From Aquificota bacterium (GTDB taxonomy: Bacteria > Aquificota > Aquificia > Aquificales > Hydrogenothermaceae), in assembly GCA_013153635.1 (NCBI GenBank), contig JAADDZ010000016.1:1-64000 (forward strand): DNA of 64,000 nt, read 5' to 3'. Positions 10,968-19,653 of the stretch are shown here, one piece after another (within the stretch, counting starts at the first letter, position 1; every line of letters begins with the position of its first letter). The position numbers and the translations under genes are program-made. The notes beneath the pieces are model-generated. The model worked only from the letters and a program-made list of their open reading frames with translations, did not search any database and was not told the DNA's origin.

Positions 10968-13088
10968 ATGGAAAAAGAGCTAAAATCACCAATATCCATC
11001 TCTTGTGAATGTAGTACAGACATCACTCAAGCAAAAGAATGTTTCCAATGTGGAATACCTATCACTGGTAAACCTGTAACCTATCAGTTAGAAGGAAAAC
11101 AGGAAAACTTCTGCTGTTTTGGTTGTTATCTTATCTATAAAACTACAGGCTTAAAGGGAGACGAAGGTATAGCGGTTGCTTTTTTAGGAAGATTTGGAGT
11201 TGGTTATTTTTTAGCTATGATAGTGTTCATGCTATCTACATATCTATATGGTGCTTCTTTTACACCAGAAGATAAAGAAGCGATGATGTTTACCAATTTT
11301 GTAAAATACATAATCCTAATACTAGCCACTCCTGTTATGCTTATTCTTGGAATACCTATACTCAAAAACGCTTTTAACGGTGGGAAAATAAATCTAAACA
11401 CAGATATGTTAATAGCGATAGGAGCGTTTTCCGCATACCTACTATCTGTATACTCTGTCTTCACCTCAAAAGAGGCTATATACTTTGAAACAGCTACTAT
11501 GATACTAGTACTTGTTACATTTGGAAGATATTTAGAAACTTCCTCTAGAGCAAAAGCCTCAAACTTCATGAAAGAACTTTTAAAACTGTCCCCAGAAAAA
11601 GCAGTAGTCCTAAAAAATAATGAGGAAGTTCTAGTACCTATAGAAGAAATCAAAGTAGGAGATATTATCATCATAAAACCCGGAGACAAAATTTCAGCAG
11701 ACGGCATCATAATAAAAGGAAAAGGACATATAGACGAATCATTACTCACAGGAGAAGTAAAACCTGTACTAAAAAAAGAGGGAGACGAAGTGTACACAGG
11801 CACTACAAACATAGATGGTAGTTTCCAGATAAAAGTAAATAAACCTTCACAAGATTGGACATTAAACAGATTTATAAAAATAATGAAGGAGATAAGAGCT
11901 ACAAAAGCCCCCATAAACAGAATAACAGATACAATAGCTACCTTTTTTATACCTTTAGTAGTAACTCTTGCAGTAGGAGCATTTTTTTACTGGTATTACC
12001 AAGAAGGTTTTGAAAAAGCCCTTATAGTTTCTATGTCTGTTTTGCTTATATCTTGTCCTTGTGCATTTAGTATTGGCGCTCCTTTAGCCCTATGGATAGG
12101 TTTAGGAGAAGCTATGAGAGAAGGGATAATAGTAAAAGGGGCAGACGTTCTTGAAAAGATAGCCTCTGTAAAGACTGTATTTTTTGACAAAACAGGAACA
12201 ATCACAGAGAGAATGATGAAAGTCTCAAGTATTCATATCCCTGAAGAGCTACTACCATTAGTATGTGCTGTAGAAAAATATTCAGAACACCCCTTAGCAA
12301 AAAGCTTTATAGAACATTGTAAAGATAAAAATATAGACCAAAACTTAGAAGTAGATGATTTTAAAGTTCATTTTGGACTTGGTGTAGAAGGAATCATAGA
12401 TAACAAAAAGATTTATATCGGAAGCAAAAATCTTATGAAAGAGTTAGGTTTTAAGATACCTAAAACATACGAACAGACCTACAAAAAGGCTGAAGAGCAA
12501 GGGAAGATAGCAGTTTTTGTAGCTACAGAAGAAGGGGTAAAAGGTATCGTAACCTTTGCCCAAAAAATAAGAAAAGAAGCAAAAATAGCTATAAAGGCTC
12601 TAAAAAAACTAAAAATAAAAACTGGGATATTAACAGGAGATAGTAAAGTTTTTGCCCAAGCGGTAAAAAAAGAGCTAGAGATAGATATGATAAAAGCAGA
12701 ATTGATGCCAGAAGATAAACTAAACATAATAAACCAAGAAAAAGCCACAGGGAAAACAGTTTCAATGGTAGGAGACGGTATAAACGATGCACCTGCCTTG
12801 ATAAAAGCAGACATAGGAATAGCCATGGGTTGTGGAACAGACCTAACAAGAGAGTCTGCGAATGTATCTTTAATAAGTGATGACCTTAGAAAAATACCCC
12901 TTTTAATTATACTTGCCAAAAAAGTAAAAAAGGTGATATACACTAATATGTTCTGGGCATTTATATATAACATAGTAGGGATAGGGCTAGCATTAACCGG
13001 AAACTTAAGTCCTATCTTTGCGGCATTTGCTATGGTTTTGAGTAGTGCTTTTGTTATAGCAAACTCTATAAGGGTTAAGAACTGGTAA
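10968..13088 (+). CDS. Copper-type P1B ATPase (CcoI/CopA-like)
   Basis: A 706-aa heavy-metal P-type ATPase. The N-terminus (about residues 14-62) is a Cys-rich metal-binding region with pairs CEC, CFQC and CCFGC, as in CcoI/FixI proteins; the classical ferredoxin-like HMA domain with CxxC is absent. Transmembrane metal site CPCA is in SCPCAFSIG. The late helices carry YN (FWAFIYN) and MVLSS, the pattern of Cu+ P1B-1 pumps. Catalytic motifs are LTGEVKP, FFDKTGTIT, the SEHPLA His-Pro motif and GDGINDAPAL. A role in copper export or cytochrome oxidase assembly is inferred; no oxidase genes are adjacent. The murE start follows the stop by 1 bp. Confidence 0.9.
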   Translation: MEKELKSPISISCECSTDITQAKECFQCGIPITGKPVTYQLEGKQENFCCFGCYLIYKTTGLKGDEGIAVAFLGRFGVGYFLAMIVFMLSTYLYGASFTPEDKEAMMFTNFVKYIILILATPVMLILGIPILKNAFNGGKINLNTDMLIAIGAFSAYLLSVYSVFTSKEAIYFETATMILVLVTFGRYLETSSRAKASNFMKELLKLSPEKAVVLKNNEEVLVPIEEIKVGDIIIIKPGDKISADGIIIKGKGHIDESLLTGEVKPVLKKEGDEVYTGTTNIDGSFQIKVNKPSQDWTLNRFIKIMKEIRATKAPINRITDTIATFFIPLVVTLAVGAFFYWYYQEGFEKALIVSMSVLLISCPCAFSIGAPLALWIGLGEAMREGIIVKGADVLEKIASVKTVFFDKTGTITERMMKVSSIHIPEELLPLVCAVEKYSEHPLAKSFIEHCKDKNIDQNLEVDDFKVHFGLGVEGIIDNKKIYIGSKNLMKELGFKIPKTYEQTYKKAEEQGKIAVFVATEEGVKGIVTFAQKIRKEAKIAIKALKKLKIKTGILTGDSKVFAQAVKKELEIDMIKAELMPEDKLNIINQEKATGKTVSMVGDGINDAPALIKADIGIAMGCGTDLTRESANVSLISDDLRKIPLLIILAKKVKKVIYTNMFWAFIYNIVGIGLALTGNLSPIFAAFAMVLSSAFVIANSIRVKNW

Positions 13089-13089
13089 G

Positions 13090-14568
13090 ATGAAAAAACT
13101 ATACCAGCTGTTCAACCAAGAAGAATTTATCCAAAAAGGGAAAAGTAACATTATAAAAGGAATCTCCAACAACACAGAAGAGATAAAACGAGATTACATA
13201 TTCTTTGCTGTAAAAGGGAACAAATTTGACGGTAACTCTTTTATAGAAAAAGCAATCCAAAAAGGAGCTATATGCATAGTTTCAGATAATAGAGAAAAGT
13301 TATACAAGATAAAGCAAAACTACCCAGATATAACTTTCGTATACACCCCAGACGTTAGAAAAAAAGTAGCGTTAACAGCTCAAAAATTCTTTGACTATCC
13401 AGACAAAGAGCTAAAAATCATAGGAATCACAGGAACAAACGGCAAAACATCTACAGCAAATATAACAGCCCAATACTTAAAAAATCTAGGCTTTAGAGTA
13501 GCAACAATAGGAACGATAGGATACGAATTCGAAGACAGATTCTTTGGGAACGGTATGACAACTCCTGACCCTATTAAATGGTACTTTCTCCTACACAGTT
13601 TTAGAAAACTTGGAGCAGACTATGTAGTTAGTGAAATATCCTCCCATGCAACAAACCAAAGCAGATTTTATGGGACTAGATTCTACGGAGGCATATTTAC
13701 CAATCTGACCCAGGACCATCTAGACTACCATAAAGATATGGAAAACTACTTTAACTCCAAAAAGAGGTTCATCGAGTATGTATTGCAAAATAATCCAAGC
13801 TCTGTAGTGTCTACAAATTGGGACTGTACCTATGGAAGGAGAATATACAGCCAAGCCAAAGATAAAAACAGAATCATACGATACGGATACAGCAGTGGAG
13901 ACTTTAAAATACTATCCTCTAAGATAAGTATACACGGAACTACCATCAGATACACCTACGCAGACAAAGAAGGAACTATAAACACAAAACTTTTAGGAGA
14001 ATTTAATATATACAACGTATCTGCGTCTTTCTCTTTACTTTTAAAACTTGGATTTCCGTCAAAAGAACTAGAAAACATTTCTCCTAGGCTATTGCCAATC
14101 AAGGGTAGATTTGAGATAGTGAGTAACAACGGATTTTTGGTAATAAACGACTATGCTCATACTCCAGATGCTCTAGAAAAAATACTTAAAAGTTTGTCAA
14201 AGTTTAAGAAAAACAGAATAATCTCTGTGTTTGGAGCTGGTGGAGATAGAGATAGGACAAAAAGACCTCTTATGGGAGAAGTAGCAGACAGATACTCGGA
14301 CACTATAATACTAACCTCTGATAATCCTCGTTCAGAAAAAGCCGAAAATATTATCCAACAGATAAAAGAAGGTATAAAAAACAAAGACAAAGTTATAATA
14401 ATAATCGATAGAGAAATGGCAATAAAGCAAGCTATAGAAACAGCACATAAAGGGGACATTATCTTGATAGCAGGAAAGGGGCATGAAACATACCAGATAA
14501 TAGGAAATCAAGTATACAAATTTGATGACTCTGATATAGCAAAAAAATACCTAAAAAATGATGTTTAA
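13090..14568 (+). CDS. murE: UDP-MurNAc-L-Ala-D-Glu:meso-diaminopimelate ligase
   Basis: This 492-aa enzyme adds the third amino acid of the peptidoglycan stem. It has the ATP loop GITGTNGKTSTA (about residues 115-126), the UDP-binding N-terminal domain, the central segment TTPDP and the C-terminal ligase domain. The motif DNPR (SDNPRSEKA, about 417-425) is the signature of meso-diaminopimelate rather than lysine specificity. Other mur genes are not adjacent. The gene directly follows the metal ATPase (1 bp) and its last 11 bp overlap slt, which joins peptidoglycan synthesis and turnover in one transcript. Confidence 0.95.
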   Translation: MKKLYQLFNQEEFIQKGKSNIIKGISNNTEEIKRDYIFFAVKGNKFDGNSFIEKAIQKGAICIVSDNREKLYKIKQNYPDITFVYTPDVRKKVALTAQKFFDYPDKELKIIGITGTNGKTSTANITAQYLKNLGFRVATIGTIGYEFEDRFFGNGMTTPDPIKWYFLLHSFRKLGADYVVSEISSHATNQSRFYGTRFYGGIFTNLTQDHLDYHKDMENYFNSKKRFIEYVLQNNPSSVVSTNWDCTYGRRIYSQAKDKNRIIRYGYSSGDFKILSSKISIHGTTIRYTYADKEGTINTKLLGEFNIYNVSASFSLLLKLGFPSKELENISPRLLPIKGRFEIVSNNGFLVINDYAHTPDALEKILKSLSKFKKNRIISVFGAGGDRDRTKRPLMGEVADRYSDTIILTSDNPRSEKAENIIQQIKEGIKNKDKVIIIIDREMAIKQAIETAHKGDIILIAGKGHETYQIIGNQVYKFDDSDIAKKYLKNDV

Positions 14569-16345
14569 AGCGGTTTTCCTAGTTCTTTTTGCAGTATCAA
14601 TAGCCAAAGCAGACACCTTCAAACAAGGTTTAAAAGAGCTATCAAAAGCAAACATAGAAAAGGCTACCCACATCTTTTGTCAGATAGGCAAAAACTCTAT
14701 TATGTACAATTATGCAGACTATTACTGTACCTTACTAACATCAATAAAAAAAGACCCAAAAATACCACCTAACTACAGCCCTAAGTTAGCTATAGACCAC
14801 TACAAACTCTTCTTTTTATCTAAATACTACATGGACAAAAATCTAAAACTAGCCTACAGTATCTTCAAAAAAATCGACAAAAAAGCCCTCCACAAAGAAG
14901 ACCTTCCAGAATATACATATCTACACTATAAACTCTCAAATAAAAAAGAAGAACCTCTAAAAACCCTTATCACCGACTTTGTATATGACGAGCTGTATGG
15001 ATTCCCTCTTTTAAAGAAACATATAGACCATCTACCAGAGAATCAGCTATACAAAGCAGTAAATAAGCTAATTTTTCATAGAAAATTTGATAACGCTCTT
15101 TATGTACTAGATAGACTAAAAGATACAGATAGAAAATTTTTCTACAAAAGCTCAATTTTTTTAAAAAAAAGAAAATATAAAAAAGCAGAAGAACAATTTA
15201 GGCAGATACACAAAGATTCTAGATACTATCTCCTTGGACTTTACAAGCTAACCACCGGATTAAGAAACTTTGAAAAACAAAAACAGTACTTTAGTAAACT
15301 CTCAAAACTCCAAAACACCAAATATACAGAAAAAGCATCTTATATTTTAATGAAAAAAAGCTTTTTCAAAGGAAGATGGAAAGAGTTTAAATTTTTCTCA
15401 AAAAAGATAGATAAAAATTCCAAATACTATTCAGAAAAGATATGGTTAGATATTCTATACAGATACAAAACAGAAGATTATATAGGTGCGTACCTTCTTT
15501 TAGAAGAGAACAAAAAAATGTTTCCTAGCTCTAAAGTTTATTACTGGCTTTACTTAATATCTAAAAAAGCAAAACTTAAAAACAGTACAAAATTTTTAAA
15601 AAAAGCGACTAACTCTAAAGCATTGAACTTCTACTCTCTATACTCAAGAGAGATACTAAAACTAAACAACAAAAACCAAAAATTTACCCCTAAAGTAGAA
15701 GATGTTAACTTAGACACAGACACCCTCTTGATTAAAAAGCTAAAGAACTTAAAACTTTACAGATGGGCATACATAGAAGGAAAATATCTCCTAAAGAAAA
15801 AAAGAGGAAAAGAAGAACTAAAACAGCTATACAAAGCATTACCAGAATTAACTGCTAAAAAGTTTGCCCTTATTGGGGCGGTATACGAAAGTTTCCCTAA
15901 ACCTTTTTCTATCCCTACTTACTCTAGTTTTAAAGATTTTGAGGAATTAACCTTTGCGGTGATGAGACAAGAGAGCTTTTTTGACTACTACGCACTTTCT
16001 ATATCAAACGCAATGGGTCTAATGCAGATAATACCTCCCACAGCAAAATGGATAGCAAAAATAAGAAACAAAGAACTAACAAACCTAAAGCTCCTATTTA
16101 ATCCAGAAATAAATATAGATTTCGGTAGCTGGTATTTAGCTTACCTTCTAAAGATTTTTAACAACAACCTTTTTTATACAGTTGCTTCTTATAACGCAGG
16201 ACCAAATGCGGTAAAAAGATTTTTGAAAAAAAACCCAATCACTGATATAGCAGAATTTGTAGAGTTTTTTCCGTATGAAGAAACTAGAAATTACACAAAA
16301 AAAGTTATCAGGAACTACTTAGTTTACAAATATTTGCTAAAATAA
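14558..16345 (+). CDS. slt: Soluble-type lytic murein transglycosylase
   Basis: A 595-aa exported protein. A signal peptide occupies about residues 1-18 (VLFAVSIAKA). A long Lys-rich helical superhelix (about 20-430, TPR-like U-domain of Slt70) leads to a C-terminal SLT catalytic domain (about 450-590). The catalytic Glu lies in MRQESFFD, followed by SNAMGLMQIIPPTA and ASYNAGPNAVKRF, all standard for family GH23. It cleaves the MurNAc-GlcNAc bond in the periplasm, forming 1,6-anhydro ends. Two ATGs (14558 and 14561) are possible; neither has a clear ribosome-binding site, which fits coupling to the overlapping murE. The helical part is strongly diverged. Confidence 0.88.
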   Translation: MMFKAVFLVLFAVSIAKADTFKQGLKELSKANIEKATHIFCQIGKNSIMYNYADYYCTLLTSIKKDPKIPPNYSPKLAIDHYKLFFLSKYYMDKNLKLAYSIFKKIDKKALHKEDLPEYTYLHYKLSNKKEEPLKTLITDFVYDELYGFPLLKKHIDHLPENQLYKAVNKLIFHRKFDNALYVLDRLKDTDRKFFYKSSIFLKKRKYKKAEEQFRQIHKDSRYYLLGLYKLTTGLRNFEKQKQYFSKLSKLQNTKYTEKASYILMKKSFFKGRWKEFKFFSKKIDKNSKYYSEKIWLDILYRYKTEDYIGAYLLLEENKKMFPSSKVYYWLYLISKKAKLKNSTKFLKKATNSKALNFYSLYSREILKLNNKNQKFTPKVEDVNLDTDTLLIKKLKNLKLYRWAYIEGKYLLKKKRGKEELKQLYKALPELTAKKFALIGAVYESFPKPFSIPTYSSFKDFEELTFAVMRQESFFDYYALSISNAMGLMQIIPPTAKWIAKIRNKELTNLKLLFNPEINIDFGSWYLAYLLKIFNNNLFYTVASYNAGPNAVKRFLKKNPITDIAEFVEFFPYEETRNYTKKVIRNYLVYKYLLK

Positions 16346-16352
16346 AACTACT

Positions 16353-16979
16353 ATGTTTACTGGACTTATAGAAGAAACAGGAAAAATAGTATCTTTAGAT
16401 TATCTACAAGATGGGCTTAATCTTGTGGTAAAAGCTGAAAAAGTCATACAAGACACCAAAATCGGAGATAGTATAGCTATAAACGGCATATGCTTAACAG
16501 TTACAGAGATTTCTGATAAAAAGTTGTCTTTTGATGTATCTAAGGAAACTATCCAAAGAACTAACCTAAAAACAGCCAAAGTTGGAGATTTTGTAAATCT
16601 TGAAAGAGCCTTAAAAGTAAGTGATAGATTAGGAGGACATATAGTCCAAGGACATATAGATACGACTGTAGAGATAAAAAACTTCTATCCCTATCAAAAA
16701 CATTGGTATCTAGAAATAGAGATACCCTCCACTTATAGAGATTTGGTTGTAGAAAAAGGCTCAATAGCACTAGATGGAATAAGCCTAACTATAAACTACA
16801 TAGAAAACTACACTATCCAGATAAACATAATACCCCACACGAGGGAAAATACAAATCTAAAATATCGAAAAACTGGAGATACTCTTAATGTAGAATTTGA
16901 CATAGTTGGAAAGTATGTAAAAGAGATAGTATACCCCTACAAACAAAAGAGATTAAAAGACCTATTGGATAACTTTTAA
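16353..16979 (+). CDS. ribE: Riboflavin synthase, alpha subunit
   Basis: A 208-aa enzyme that dismutates two 6,7-dimethyl-8-ribityllumazines to riboflavin. The diagnostic N-terminus MFTGLIEETG begins two homologous lumazine-binding barrels (about 1-95 and 96-190), marked by IAINGICLTV in the first and IALDGISLTI in the second. GGHIVQGHID is also typical. The length is normal. It lies 7 bp after slt and 2 bp before the potassium channel gene. I see no FMN riboswitch in the short upstream gap, so regulation must come from further upstream. Confidence 0.95.
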   Translation: MFTGLIEETGKIVSLDYLQDGLNLVVKAEKVIQDTKIGDSIAINGICLTVTEISDKKLSFDVSKETIQRTNLKTAKVGDFVNLERALKVSDRLGGHIVQGHIDTTVEIKNFYPYQKHWYLEIEIPSTYRDLVVEKGSIALDGISLTINYIENYTIQINIIPHTRENTNLKYRKTGDTLNVEFDIVGKYVKEIVYPYKQKRLKDLLDNF

Positions 16980-16981
16980 CC

Positions 16982-18136
16982 ATGGAAAAGAAAAAAAAGA
17001 AAAAAAATGTACCATACGGATATGTAAAACCTACAAATTATAGAGCTATATACGAAGAACAGTTCTATGAGATTCTCTCTCGTCTTCGTTTCCCTCTTAT
17101 GATAGTCATACTGTCAACTATGGTAGGTGTTTTAGGTCTTATGATAATAAACAATAAAAGTGACGGGATAAGTGTTCTTAACTACTTATTTCATGTAGTT
17201 ATAACCTTCTCTACTATCGGATATACAGAAGGGTACGTCGATAACATTCCTATAAATAGAGCCTTTATTGTAGTGTTTATCATGCTTACCTTCCCCCTTG
17301 TATATCTGTACGGACTTGTTACTATGGTAAATGTGTTTGCGGCATCAAACATAAACGAAATATATAGATACTGGAGGATGTATAAAAAAATGGAAACTTT
17401 AGAGGGACATTACATTATTTGTCGTTTTAACGGTATTACAAAAGAAGTTATGAAGAACCTAAGAAAAAGGAGAATGAAATTCGTCCTTATAGAACCAGAC
17501 AGAAACTTGGAACAAGACATCAGAGAATTCGGGATAGAGTTCTATGTTATTGATGAACCTCACAAAAGGAGTACCCTGCTTGGAGTAGGGATAGATAGAG
17601 CTATAGGATTAGTATCTGCATTTGAAGAAAACACCCAAGATTTATCTGTGATAGTTACAGCTAGGCTTCTTAGACCTGATAAAGACAAGTTCCATATATT
17701 CGCAACCGCAACCACAGAAGGAGCCGCAGAAAAAATGAAACTACTAGGGGCTAACGAAGTTATTGTTCCAGACGTTGCCATCGGTAGAAGGATAACCTCT
17801 TTTATACTACATGCTCCAAACCCAACGGTAAGTGGCTTTTTAGAAAAGATAGCATACGGAGAGAGAACAGATATAGACATAATGGAAGTAAAAGTAGAAC
17901 CTGATTCTGAACTAGTAGGAAAAAAGCTCAAAGACATTCAGATGAGACAAGAAACAGGAACTACAGTAGTAGCTATAGTTAGAGAAGATGGAAAGATGAA
18001 GATAGCCCCCTCTGGAGAAACCACTATAGAAGAAGGAGATACCCTCCTTATACTTGGACACCCTAAAGCCTTAAAAAGAGCCCAAAAGTTTGTAAAAGAA
18101 TATGTAGAAAAACATAAAGGAGAAGAGGTGAAATGA
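16982..18136 (+). CDS. Two-helix potassium channel with RCK/TrkA domains, atypical filter
   Basis: This 384-aa protein has a Lys-rich N-terminus, TM1 (about 36-57), a pore helix and filter (about 66-90), TM2 (about 93-116), an RCK Rossmann domain (about 134-255, starting GHYIICRFNGITKEV) and a TrkA-C domain (about 290-375). The selectivity filter reads T78-I-G-Y-T-E83, so the second Gly of the usual GYG is Thr. The Rossmann loop also lacks the usual GxGxxG. A K+-selective channel gated by a cytoplasmic ligand is the family expectation; selectivity of this variant is uncertain. The 3' end overlaps the next small membrane gene as ATGA, suggesting a functional pair. Confidence 0.85.
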   Translation: MEKKKKKKNVPYGYVKPTNYRAIYEEQFYEILSRLRFPLMIVILSTMVGVLGLMIINNKSDGISVLNYLFHVVITFSTIGYTEGYVDNIPINRAFIVVFIMLTFPLVYLYGLVTMVNVFAASNINEIYRYWRMYKKMETLEGHYIICRFNGITKEVMKNLRKRRMKFVLIEPDRNLEQDIREFGIEFYVIDEPHKRSTLLGVGIDRAIGLVSAFEENTQDLSVIVTARLLRPDKDKFHIFATATTEGAAEKMKLLGANEVIVPDVAIGRRITSFILHAPNPTVSGFLEKIAYGERTDIDIMEVKVEPDSELVGKKLKDIQMRQETGTTVVAIVREDGKMKIAPSGETTIEEGDTLLILGHPKALKRAQKFVKEYVEKHKGEEVK

Positions 18137-18489
18137 TAAACTGGGGAAAAGTATGGTCTGATTTCTTTATATTTTTAGCTCTTACTAGTAATGTTGGATT
18201 TATATTTAGTAACGACCCATATCAGCTTGTAGTAGCAGTGGGAGTTAACCTTGTAGCAACTGTACTAAAATTTGGGGCAAAAAAGATATTTTCTGCAGAA
18301 CTTCTCGCAACCGCCTTAGTGGCTGACTTACATCTTATACCTTCAGCTATACTGTACTTTTCGAATATACATGTTCAGTTGGCGGTAGGCTTAGCTATAG
18401 GAGCGGCTGTAGCCAATGTTATATCCATTATCTTACTTATTATAGAGATGATTTTTGAATATATAAGAGAACAAGAAGAAGAATACTAA
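18133..18489 (+). CDS. Small membrane protein paired with the channel (possibly DUF6394)
   Basis: A 118-aa protein with three or four hydrophobic helices (about 8-25, 30-48, 62-80 and 86-110) and an acidic tail (EYIREQEEEY). It starts inside the stop of the potassium channel gene, with GAAGAGGTGAA upstream, so the two are translationally coupled. I think it belongs to the small DUF6394 family found beside channel genes, but I could not check this. It could be an accessory or regulatory subunit of the channel; that is inference from context. It converges with the siroheme gene, overlapping by 4 bp. Confidence 0.75.
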   Translation: MINWGKVWSDFFIFLALTSNVGFIFSNDPYQLVVAVGVNLVATVLKFGAKKIFSAELLATALVADLHLIPSAILYFSNIHVQLAVGLAIGAAVANVISIILLIIEMIFEYIREQEEEY

Positions 18490-19046
18490 TCCTCAAAGAG
18501 TTTTTCTATAAGTTGGAGTATCTTTCTTTGTCTACCTTCACCTTTTGGAGTGCTTTCTCTTACCTGATATAGCTGTTCTAAGAGGCTCTCTATCTCTTGA
18601 GGTAAACACTTCTCTATATGTTTTCTAACTTTTGCAGATAGCCCGGGGACTTTGCCAGAAGTAGATATACCTATCACAAGGTCTCCTCTTACTATTAACG
18701 CAGGAAATATGAAAGTACAGTAATCAGGACTGTCTACAGAGTTTATAGGAATGTTCCTCTTTTTACACTCCTTGTATATCTCTTCTTGGAGATTTACATC
18801 ATCTACAGCAACAATAACCATATCTTTATCTTCAATATCAGAAAATTCAAAAGCTCTTTCGTAAAGAGTGATGTTTTTATAACTTTTCTTTAACTCTTTT
18901 ATCTGCTCATTTATCTTTTTTCCTACTACATACAAATTTGGATTAAAATCTACTAACTTTTCTATTTTTCTTTGGGCAACATTGCCACCACCAACGATAA
19001 GTATATCTTTTCCTTTTATATCCACAAATGTAGGGAAAAGGGGCAT
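18486..19046 (-). CDS. Precorrin-2 dehydrogenase / sirohydrochlorin ferrochelatase (Met8-like)
   Basis: A 186-aa stand-alone version of the CysG N-terminal half. It oxidises precorrin-2 with NAD+ and may insert iron to make sirohaem, the cofactor of sulfite and nitrite reductases. The N-terminus has a Rossmann loop (ILIVGGGNVAQRKIEKL, about 15-31), then AVDD, and the NSVDSPDYCTFIFPA segment with the catalytic-type Asp seen in Met8p/CysG; GISTSGKVPGLS follows. No methyltransferase (cobA) domain is attached. The gene stands alone, divergent from the hemerythrin gene. Confidence 0.9.
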   Translation of the reverse strand: MPLFPTFVDIKGKDILIVGGGNVAQRKIEKLVDFNPNLYVVGKKINEQIKELKKSYKNITLYERAFEFSDIEDKDMVIVAVDDVNLQEEIYKECKKRNIPINSVDSPDYCTFIFPALIVRGDLVIGISTSGKVPGLSAKVRKHIEKCLPQEIESLLEQLYQVRESTPKGEGRQRKILQLIEKLFED

Positions 19047-19113
19047 TTTTCTTTCCTCTCAACTAAAATTTCATTTAAAATTTTAACATTATAAAAATTT
19101 TGAAGGTTTAAAA

Positions 19114-19608
19114 TTGGAATACGACATAATAGATTTGCTATTTGTAGAGCATAAAAATCACTTAGACAGTATTGATACCTTAGAGACTTTGTTTAAAACA
19201 GCAAGAGAATCTCTAAACCTAAAGGCTCTTGATATGTTTGAACGAAAAATAAAAGAGGTATGCTTAGAGTTAGACCTCCACTTTAAAAAAGAAGAGGAAG
19301 GACTATTTATATTCCTATACGAGAAAACACAGGATAGAGACGGTCTTATCAAATCACTGATAGTAGAACATAGACAGATAAAAGACCTATGCAAAGATAT
19401 ACTCTCCCTCGTAGAAGAGATAAAACAAAACAATAACAAATGGTTAGAGTTGAGAAACTCTCTAAATAGTCTACTACACCAGATAAACGACCATGTGCTA
19501 AAAGAGAATATGCCCCTCTTAAAGATTGCATCGCAAGAGTTAGACAAAGAAACACTGATAAAAGGCTATTACATTGCGGAAGATATTGAAAAGAAATTTT
19601 TTAGCTAG
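19114..19608 (+). CDS. Hemerythrin-like (HHE) domain protein
   Basis: A 164-aa four-helix-bundle protein. His and Glu residues expected to bind a di-iron centre lie in EHKNHLD, LDLHFKKEEEGLF, VEHRQIK and LHQINDHVLKENMPLL. Proteins of this family bind oxygen or nitric oxide, or act in iron-sulfur repair. The start is TTG, with GAAGG about 10 bp upstream; no ATG is available before the first conserved His. It is followed 45 bp later by the unknown 458-aa gene on the same strand, so a shared transcript is plausible. Confidence 0.85.
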   Translation: MEYDIIDLLFVEHKNHLDSIDTLETLFKTARESLNLKALDMFERKIKEVCLELDLHFKKEEEGLFIFLYEKTQDRDGLIKSLIVEHRQIKDLCKDILSLVEEIKQNNNKWLELRNSLNSLLHQINDHVLKENMPLLKIASQELDKETLIKGYYIAEDIEKKFFS

Positions 19609-19653
19609 AAATTTAAAATTATAGTTAGGATAAACCCAAAGAGGTATAAAATT

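Noticed and set aside
16340-16353. Possible FMN riboswitch before ribE
   Set aside because: The gap to slt is only 7 bp, so there is no room for the element.
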